DNA of 11,640 nt from Xanthobacteraceae bacterium. Its GTDB lineage: Bacteria; Pseudomonadota; Alphaproteobacteria; Rhizobiales; Xanthobacteraceae. Below the pieces are notes generated by a model, which did not search any database, was not told the DNA's origin, and was given only the letters and a program-made list of their open reading frames with translations. The position numbers were made by a program, and so were the translations under genes. Where the stretch lies: positions 1-11,640 of the forward strand of contig JASHRR010000894.1 in the NCBI GenBank assembly GCA_030037185.1. Direction: 5' to 3'. Shown piece by piece: positions 6,850 to 11,640 of the stretch (position 1 is the stretch's first letter; each line of letters opens with the position of its first letter).

Positions 6850-7293
6850 CTATCTCGAACTGTGCGCCGACGCTCTTGTTTTCGGCCGGCGCGCCGCTGC
6901 CCGCATGCGGCAACCAGCGCAGCGGCAGCCGCCATTCCTGATGAAGTAATCATAATATTCCTTGCCGTAATTGTAGGTTATTTCCTCCCCAGGCGAGATA
7001 GAGCGCAATGCCACGAACACGATCTTTCCCTTGCGCACCACCGGCTTGGCATTTGGCCAGCAGGAATGGTTCATGTAACGCGCAACATTCCAGCGCGGGG
7101 AGCCGTCGATCGTCCATCTGCTGTTGAGTTCGAACATGTATTTTGCGCCTTGCCGCTCGCGCCGCTCCGCTTCCTCAACCGAAAGGCGGCGGCCGCGATA
7201 GGTCGCGATGTAGGCGGCCCGTTTGATCACCTTTGTGGCGAACAGGCCAAGGCCGGTCGCCGACCGGCTGACGCGGAAAAAACGTGAGGACAT
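6850..7293 (-). CDS. Small SET-domain protein-lysine N-methyltransferase
   Basis: A 147-residue protein that is essentially one SET domain, predicted to move methyl groups from SAM to lysine side chains of a protein substrate. It shows GLGLFAT (residues 14-20), YRG (32-34), the SAM-pocket signature YMNHSCWPN (73-81), and GEEITYNYG (102-110) with the catalytic tyrosine region. A short post-SET cysteine cluster, C123, C125 and C128, can bind zinc together with C77. The tail after residue 129 is rich in arginine and lysine and could contact nucleic acid or an acidic partner. Short stand-alone SET proteins of this type are widespread in Bradyrhizobium-like bacteria; their substrates are mostly unknown. 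The ATG at 7293 lacks a good Shine-Dalgarno sequence. The gene follows the FAD oxidoreductase by 44 bp on the same strand, so cotranscription is likely, though a functional link is not evident. Confidence 0.9.
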   Translation of the reverse strand: MSSRFFRVSRSATGLGLFATKVIKRAAYIATYRGRRLSVEEAERRERQGAKYMFELNSRWTIDGSPRWNVARYMNHSCWPNAKPVVRKGKIVFVALRSISPGEEITYNYGKEYYDYFIRNGGCRCAGCRMRAAARRPKTRASAHSSR

Positions 7294-7337
7294 CGTCTGC
7301 GATTAGCCGCAAATGACCTTGATGTCATCCGCAATCC

Positions 7338-8927
7338 TTAAGTTTTGCAGAGGTCTGCGATCACCGCCTGCGCCGCATTGTGTCCCGGCGCACCCGTCAC
7401 CCCGCCGCCGGGATGGGCACCCGAGCCGCACAGGTAGAGTCCGGGGATCGGCATGCGGTAATGGGCGTAGCCCAGCATCGGGCGCGCCGAAAAGAGCTGG
7501 TCGGGCGTCAGCGCGCCGTGGAAGATATCGCCGTTGGGCAGGCCGAAGATGCGCTGCAGATCGAGCGGCGACAGGCTGCGCCGGGCAATCACGCTCGCCT
7601 TGAAGCCCGGTGCGTAGGTCTCCACCGTATCGATCATCAGTTCGGCGACGGTCTCGCGGTGCTCCTCCCATGACGAGCCATCAGGAAATTGCGGCGCAAC
7701 GTGTTGGCAAAACAGGCTCGCGACATGGGTGCCGGGCGGGGCGAGGCTGTCGTCGAGCGTCGAGGGGATAAGCATTTCTATAATCGGCGCGCGGCTCCAG
7801 CCATGGCGCAGGCAATCGCGATAGGCCTGCTCCATGTAGGACAGGCTCGGGGCGAGGATGATGCCCGCAGTGAGATGGTCGCCCGCGGCGGGCAATGCGG
7901 AAAATTGCGGTCGCTTCGACAGCGCCACGTTCACGCGGAAGGTGCCGGAGCCGGTCTTCCACCTCTTCATGCGGGCCGCCATCGCGGACGGAACCGCCTC
8001 GGGCGGCACCAGGATTTGGAAGAGCCGCTGCGGATCGACGTTGGCGATGACCGCGCGCGCCCGCACCGGCGTGCCATCGTCAAGCACAATGCCAGTTGCG
8101 CGACCGCGTTCCACGAGGACTTCGTGCACCGCCGCACCGACGTCGATACGCACCCCATACCGGCCGGCAGCGTTCGCCATCGCCCGCGTGATGGCGCCCA
8201 TGCCGCCGATGGCATGGCCCCATGCGCCCGGCTTGGCGTTCGCTTCGCCGAAGACGTGATGGAGGAGCACATAGGCAGAACCCGGCGTGTAAGGGCTTGC
8301 CAAATTCCCCACCACCGCATCGAAACCAAGCACGGCCTTGATGGGATCGGACTCAAACCACGCGTCGAGCATGTCGCCGGCCGATTTGCGCAACATTTGG
8401 AAGAGCGCGCCGAGGCCGTCGGCCTGCCACAGCCTTTTGCCGATGGCGGCGAGCTTACCGAGTTCGCGCGCTGTATCGCGCAAGCTCCCCAGTACGAGGT
8501 TGGGCGGCGCCCTGAGCACGAGACTTCGCAGCACGCCGGCAACGCGGCCGATCTCGGCCTGGTAGGCGGCATAGCGCGCCGCATCGCGGGCACTGAATTT
8601 GGCGATTTCGCTCTCGGTACGGCCCTCCCCGGTAATGAGGTAGCGTCCGTCGGGGAGCGGCAGGAAATTCTGGGCGCGGCGCAGCACAATACGCAGGCCA
8701 TGTTCATCAAGCTTGAGGTCGCGGATGATCTTGGGCTGCAGCAGACCAACCGTGTAGGCGGCAGCCGAGTTGCGGAAACCGGGATGGAATTCCTCCGTTA
8801 CGCAGGCTCCGCCAACCACACCGCGCCGTTCGAAAACGCGCACCCGCAGGCCCGCCATGCCGAGATAGGCCGCACAGGTGAGCCCGTTGTGACCGGCTCC
8901 TATAATGATGGCGTCGAGGTCGGACAT
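7338..8927 (-). CDS. PYROXD2-like FAD-dependent oxidoreductase (phytoene desaturase-related)
   Basis: A 529-residue, full-length member of the COG1233 flavoprotein group, which includes phytoene desaturases and mitochondrial PYROXD2. The N-terminal dinucleotide fold is AIIIGAGHNGL (G10, G12, G15), with E33 at the end of the second strand and RRGVVGGACVTEE, typical of the group. The central region includes GGMGAITRAMA, and the C-terminal FAD-binding block is GLYLCGSGAHPGGGVTGAPGHNAA (about 496-519). There is no signal peptide or membrane segment, so it is probably cytoplasmic or peripheral. AAAGGA lies five bases before the ATG and supports the start. No carotenoid genes are nearby, so a carotenoid role is unlikely; the true substrate is unknown. 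It is divergent from an amidohydrolase across a 133-bp spacer containing a palindrome, which may mean shared regulation, and it precedes the SET gene. Confidence 0.9.
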   Translation of the reverse strand: MSDLDAIIIGAGHNGLTCAAYLGMAGLRVRVFERRGVVGGACVTEEFHPGFRNSAAAYTVGLLQPKIIRDLKLDEHGLRIVLRRAQNFLPLPDGRYLITGEGRTESEIAKFSARDAARYAAYQAEIGRVAGVLRSLVLRAPPNLVLGSLRDTARELGKLAAIGKRLWQADGLGALFQMLRKSAGDMLDAWFESDPIKAVLGFDAVVGNLASPYTPGSAYVLLHHVFGEANAKPGAWGHAIGGMGAITRAMANAAGRYGVRIDVGAAVHEVLVERGRATGIVLDDGTPVRARAVIANVDPQRLFQILVPPEAVPSAMAARMKRWKTGSGTFRVNVALSKRPQFSALPAAGDHLTAGIILAPSLSYMEQAYRDCLRHGWSRAPIIEMLIPSTLDDSLAPPGTHVASLFCQHVAPQFPDGSSWEEHRETVAELMIDTVETYAPGFKASVIARRSLSPLDLQRIFGLPNGDIFHGALTPDQLFSARPMLGYAHYRMPIPGLYLCGSGAHPGGGVTGAPGHNAAQAVIADLCKT

Positions 8928-9006
8928 GGCGGTCCTTTGTAAACCGCAAATTGGCGTAAATCGGTCAGTGCTCCAGGTTCAATCCCAGCAGCCGCACCGG
9001 TTCAAT

Positions 9007-9028
9007 GATAAGATCAACTGATCATATC
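9007..9028. promoter_or_regulatory. 22-bp near-perfect palindrome, candidate operator in a divergent promoter region
   Basis: The left half is GATA, one A, then GATCA (9007-9016). After the two central bases AC comes the inverse: TGATC, one A, then TATC (9019-9028). All nine paired positions per arm match, with one A/A mismatch in each arm. It lies 33-54 bases before the amidohydrolase ATG and about 80 bases from the start of the divergent FAD gene. Its size and symmetry suit a dimeric regulator able to act on both genes. The sequence is AT-rich against a GC-rich background. Confidence 0.55.
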
Positions 9029-9060
9029 TGCGCAGCAGTTCCACCAACAGGAAGGCACTC

Positions 9061-10779
9061 ATGCACGACATCGTCATTCGCGGCGGTACGATCATCGATG
9101 GAACCGGCAAGCCGCCCTTTTCCGGGGACCTGGCCATCGAAGGCGCGCGCATCGCGGGTGTGGGCGGCCGGCAGGGTCCTGCTCGCCGCGAGATTGACGC
9201 CAGCGGGCTCCTGGTAACGCCCGGATGGGTCGACGCGCACACCCATTATGACGGCCAGGCCATGTGGGATCCGCTGCTGGCGCCTTCGTGCTGGCACGGC
9301 GTCACAACGGCGATATTCGGTAATTGCGGGGTCGGCTTCGCCCCGGTACGGCGGCAGCATCGGGCCGCCTTGATGGAGCTGATGGAAGGCGTCGAAGAAA
9401 TTCCGGGCGTTGTCCTTGCCGACGGATTGACCTGGGACTGGGAGACCTTCCCGGATTTCCTCGATGCGCTGGAGCGCCGGCCGCGCGCGATCGACATCGC
9501 GGCTCAGCTCGCCCATCACCCATTGCGGGTTTACGTTATGGGCGACCGCGCCATTCGGCTCGAAGCTGCGAATGCCGACGACATTGCCGAGATGCGCGAT
9601 CTGACGATCGACGCCTTGCGTGCCGGCGCTTTCGGCTTCACCACCTCGCGCACGGACTCTCACAAGACGCCCGTCGGCGAGATGGTCCCGTCGCGCTATG
9701 CCGCAAGGGAGGAACTGCTCGGCATCGGTTCTGCGCTCGGCGCCGTCGGCTCCGGCGCTTTCGGCATGAACAGCGATTTTGACGATGAGACCGCCGAACT
9801 CGCCTGGATCACGCAGCTCGCCCACGAGAGCGGGCGCCCGGTCTGGTTTCTGCTGACGGATCGCTATGACGACCCGCAGCGCTGGCGGCGGCTGCTGGCG
9901 GGGGCGCATGCCGCGCGGGCGCAGCGCGCGCACGTGACGGCGCAGATCGCCGGCCGGCCGATCGGCGTCATGATGGGCATCGGCACCGCGCTCAATCCGT
10001 TCTCGATACGACCGAGCTATCGCGAAGTCGACGGCCTTGGCATCGCTGAGCAGCGCCGGCGTCTGGCAGAGCCCGACCTGCGTCGCCGGATCCTGGCCGA
10101 GAAGCCTTCCGATCAGGAGGTGAGCCGGCTGGCACAGTTTCGCCAGCTGATCACGACCCGCTGGGACAGGTTTTTCGTTATGAGCGATCCGCCGGACTAT
10201 GAACCGAGCGGCGAGATGAGCGTGGCAGCGATCGCGGCCCGCGAGGGGCGCACGCCTGACGAGGTGGCTTATGACTACCTGACCGCGGCCGAGAAACGGT
10301 TCTTGTTTTTCCCGATCGTGAACTATGTGCAAGGCGATCACGAGCCGATCCGCGAGATGCTGACCGACCCGGCAACCCTGCTCGGACTGAGCGACGGCGG
10401 CGCCCATTGTGCCTCGATCGTCGACGCCGGCGTGCCGACGTTCATGCTCCTGCATTGGGGCCGCGACCGCCGTCGCGGACCCAGGCTGCCGCTTGAATTA
10501 CTGGTCAAGCGCCAGACCAGCGAAACGGCGGCTTTCTTCGGCCTCTCCGACCGCGGCCGACTCGCGCCCGGTCTGCGAGCCGATGTCAACGTAATCAACT
10601 TCGACGGGTTGAAGCTTTACCAGCCGGAACTGGTGAACGATCTTCCGGCCGGCGGACGCCGCTTCGTGCAGCGGGTCGATGGGTACCGGGCAACACTGGT
10701 TGCTGGAATCCCCATTTTTGAGGAAGGCGAGCACACCGGCGCGTTACCCGGTCGTCTCGTGCGCGCCGGCCGGACATAG
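9061..10779 (+). CDS. Amidohydrolase of the N-acyl-D-amino-acid deacylase group
   Basis: A 572-residue metal-dependent hydrolase predicted to cleave an amide bond, in the family typified by D-aminoacylase. AGGAAGG at 9049-9055, five bases before ATG, fixes the start. The N-terminal beta domain VIRGGTIIDGTG leads to the metal motif DAHTHYD (H60, H62), then FGNCGVGFAPV with C89, the bridging-cysteine position of D-aminoacylases. LAHHPLRVYVMG (150-161), TSRTDSHKTPVGE (195-207), VTAQIAGRPIGVMMG (292-306) and LSDGGAH with D445 (443-449) follow. The C-terminus closes the beta domain (GLRADVNVINFD, DLPAGGRRFVQRVDGYRATLVAGIPI). The later histidine ligands of classical D-aminoacylase are not obvious to me, so the substrate may differ. 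The protein has no signal peptide. It is divergent from the PYROXD2-like gene and convergent with an amidase. Confidence 0.88.
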   Translation: MHDIVIRGGTIIDGTGKPPFSGDLAIEGARIAGVGGRQGPARREIDASGLLVTPGWVDAHTHYDGQAMWDPLLAPSCWHGVTTAIFGNCGVGFAPVRRQHRAALMELMEGVEEIPGVVLADGLTWDWETFPDFLDALERRPRAIDIAAQLAHHPLRVYVMGDRAIRLEAANADDIAEMRDLTIDALRAGAFGFTTSRTDSHKTPVGEMVPSRYAAREELLGIGSALGAVGSGAFGMNSDFDDETAELAWITQLAHESGRPVWFLLTDRYDDPQRWRRLLAGAHAARAQRAHVTAQIAGRPIGVMMGIGTALNPFSIRPSYREVDGLGIAEQRRRLAEPDLRRRILAEKPSDQEVSRLAQFRQLITTRWDRFFVMSDPPDYEPSGEMSVAAIAAREGRTPDEVAYDYLTAAEKRFLFFPIVNYVQGDHEPIREMLTDPATLLGLSDGGAHCASIVDAGVPTFMLLHWGRDRRRGPRLPLELLVKRQTSETAAFFGLSDRGRLAPGLRADVNVINFDGLKLYQPELVNDLPAGGRRFVQRVDGYRATLVAGIPIFEEGEHTGALPGRLVRAGRT

Positions 10780-10792
10780 AAAGCGGCCTCAG

Positions 10793-10818
10793 CCCTCTTC
10801 CGGCTTGCCGGGAGAGGG
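10793..10818 (+). terminator. 12-bp-stem hairpin after the amidohydrolase gene, REP-like
   Basis: CCCTCTTCCGGC (10793-10804) and GCCGGGAGAGGG (10807-10818) pair along 12 positions with one G.U wobble and a TT centre, 13 bases after the stop. There is no T tract. Palindromes of the form CCCTCTCCCGG...CCGGGAGAGGG are common intergenic repeats in Hyphomicrobiales, so this may be a dispersed element that also protects or ends the transcript. Confidence 0.55.
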
Positions 10819-10847
10819 GTCGCCCGCGCCCGGTGCGAAGGAAGCCT

Positions 10848-10868
10848 GATCGGCGCCTTGCGCCGATC
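10848..10868. repeat. Perfect 9-bp-stem inverted repeat
   Basis: GATCGGCGC (10848-10856) and GCGCCGATC (10860-10868) are exact inverses around CTT. It lies 30 bases beyond the preceding hairpin, in the convergent gap between the amidohydrolase and the amidase. A third inverted repeat, GTGGCGCA (10894-10901) with TGCGCCAC (10916-10923), lies further on. The only T run nearby (10885-10892) precedes the third repeat, so none is a textbook terminator for either strand. Confidence 0.5.
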
Positions 10869-11003
10869 CACAAGGCCATTGGAATGTTTTTTAGTGGCGC
10901 AATGCTGTTTGGCGCTGCGCCACACGCCGAGGATACCGGCAGCCGTCATAGGCGGCGCGATTTCACCGGCTGCCATCTGATCGATGGGACGCAGGCAATT
11001 TTC

Positions 11004-11640
11004 TCAATCAAAGCCGGGCGGCGGAACGAAGCCGATGATGTCCCTTTCGATGAAGCCGCTCAAGGCGACTGCGGTCCGGTCGCGTCCGCTCGCTGCGATC
11101 GCCTGGTAGCCGACCGGCAGCTGTGATCCGATCATTCCAGCCGGGCCTACCGTCGAGGGCAGGTAAACAAGGCTCGAATAACCGGCCCAGAACAGATGGG
11201 ACGTCGATGGCACACGTTGGCCGTTCACCGTGATCCTGCGCTGCCAGCGCTCGGCTGTATGGTCGTGCGGGAATGCAGCGGAAACACCGGCCGGACAAAG
11301 AAGAATGTCGTGGTCCTCGAAGAATGCCGCAAAGGCGCGCCGGGCGCGGTGGCGCTCATTGTTGAGCCCGAGCCAGTCGCGGTGGGTCAGAGCATTCCCG
11401 CGCACCATCAGATCGAGATAGGGCTCGTTACCGGGGCCAATTGCCTGCGCGGCCTTGCGCCAGCGATCGACGTCTTCGTCAGGCGTGCGCGCCGAAGTCG
11501 CCGCGCGCAGCAGCAAGATGTACATTTCGTGGAGGCGCGCGGTGTCGAGCCTCGGCTCGGCCTCCTTCACCCGGGCGCCGCACCGCGCCGCCGCATCGAC
11601 CAGCGCCTGGAGCTTGTCCAAATATTCGGTTTCCGCCTCG
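11004..11640 (-). CDS. Amidase-signature family hydrolase, C-terminal part
   Basis: The last 211 residues of an enzyme whose start lies beyond the right edge; the frame is open to the window end (11640) and stops at 11004-11006. The family hydrolyses amides with a Ser-cisSer-Lys triad, but that triad is in the missing N-terminal half and cannot be checked here. Supporting features are an ALVDAAARCGARVKEAEP helix-strand pair, typical of the region after the catalytic core, the strand DILLCPAGVSAAFPHD, and the C-terminal block FWAGYSSLVYLPSTVGPAG...LPVGYQAIA, matching the usual N-x-x-G-x-P-A substrate-pocket segment in position. It ends FVPPPGF, close to family C-termini. It is convergent with the acyl-D-amino-acid deacylase-like gene, so both could serve the breakdown of amide compounds. 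The TTG at 11621 is internal. Confidence 0.85.
   Translation of the reverse strand, partial: EAETEYLDKLQALVDAAARCGARVKEAEPRLDTARLHEMYILLLRAATSARTPDEDVDRWRKAAQAIGPGNEPYLDLMVRGNALTHRDWLGLNNERHRARRAFAAFFEDHDILLCPAGVSAAFPHDHTAERWQRRITVNGQRVPSTSHLFWAGYSSLVYLPSTVGPAGMIGSQLPVGYQAIAASGRDRTAVALSGFIERDIIGFVPPPGFD

Noticed and set aside
7313..7328. Small inverted repeat between the FAD and SET genes
   Set aside because: The stem is only ATGAC/GTCAT with no T tract in either direction; too weak to call a terminator.
7689..8942. Long + strand open frame of about 417 codons
   Set aside because: It is antisense to the well-supported PYROXD2-like gene and its translation is low-complexity, rich in Arg, His and Ala, with no domain.
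8974..9000. tRNA-like T-arm (GGTTCAATCC followed by a CACC end)
   Set aside because: The T stem does not pair and no anticodon or D arm is present upstream.
9022..10455. Long - strand open frame of about 477 codons
   Set aside because: It is antisense to the amidohydrolase gene, whose catalytic motifs and ribosome site are clear.
10833..11126. Possible small + strand protein with a hydrophobic stretch
   Set aside because: It overlaps the amidase 3' end in antisense, has no ribosome site and covers inverted repeats.

Overview
The window is compact, GC-rich DNA coding on both strands. It most likely comes from an alphaproteobacterium of the Hyphomicrobiales type. That placement rests on a betaine-lipid btaA-btaB pair, a short bacterial SET-domain methyltransferase, a PYROXD2-like FAD oxidoreductase, GC-biased codon choice and Shine-Dalgarno-type starts. 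It is an inference from gene content and style. No ribosomal RNA, tRNA, insertion sequence or CRISPR array was seen.

Left part (1-1366, + strand): the 3' end of btaA, then complete btaB, closed by a convincing intrinsic terminator. Together these enzymes would convert diacylglycerol to DGTS, a phosphorus-free betaine membrane lipid.

Centre (about 1420-6514, + strand): three genes that look like one module. The first is an exported protein made of a carboxypeptidase-regulatory-like beta domain, one c-type haem site (CSNCH) and a Vgb-like beta-propeller. The second is a Tat-exported FAD dehydrogenase of the fumarate reductase/KstD superfamily. The third is an unrecognised protein with two tandem copies of a CxxGC-bearing beta domain and a C-terminal CnaB-like domain, and no signal peptide. 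The first two would suit a periplasmic substrate-oxidising enzyme with its own cytochrome acceptor. The 209-bp gap between them is packed with inverted repeats, including a perfect 14-bp palindrome just before the flavoprotein gene. The flavoprotein gene uses AGG/AGA arginine codons much more than the amidohydrolase gene used for comparison.

Gap 6515-6849 holds no supportable gene, only short palindromes.

Right part (6850-11640): on the - strand, a PYROXD2-like FAD oxidoreductase is followed after 44 bp by the SET-domain methyltransferase. Divergent from it, on the + strand, lies an N-acyl-D-amino-acid deacylase-like amidohydrolase. The 133-bp divergent spacer contains a near-perfect 22-bp palindrome that is a good operator candidate. 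Convergent with the amidohydrolase is the C-terminal part of an amidase-signature enzyme that runs off the right edge. The amidohydrolase, FAD oxidoreductase and amidase suggest catabolism of amides or acylated amino compounds, but no substrate can be named from the sequence.
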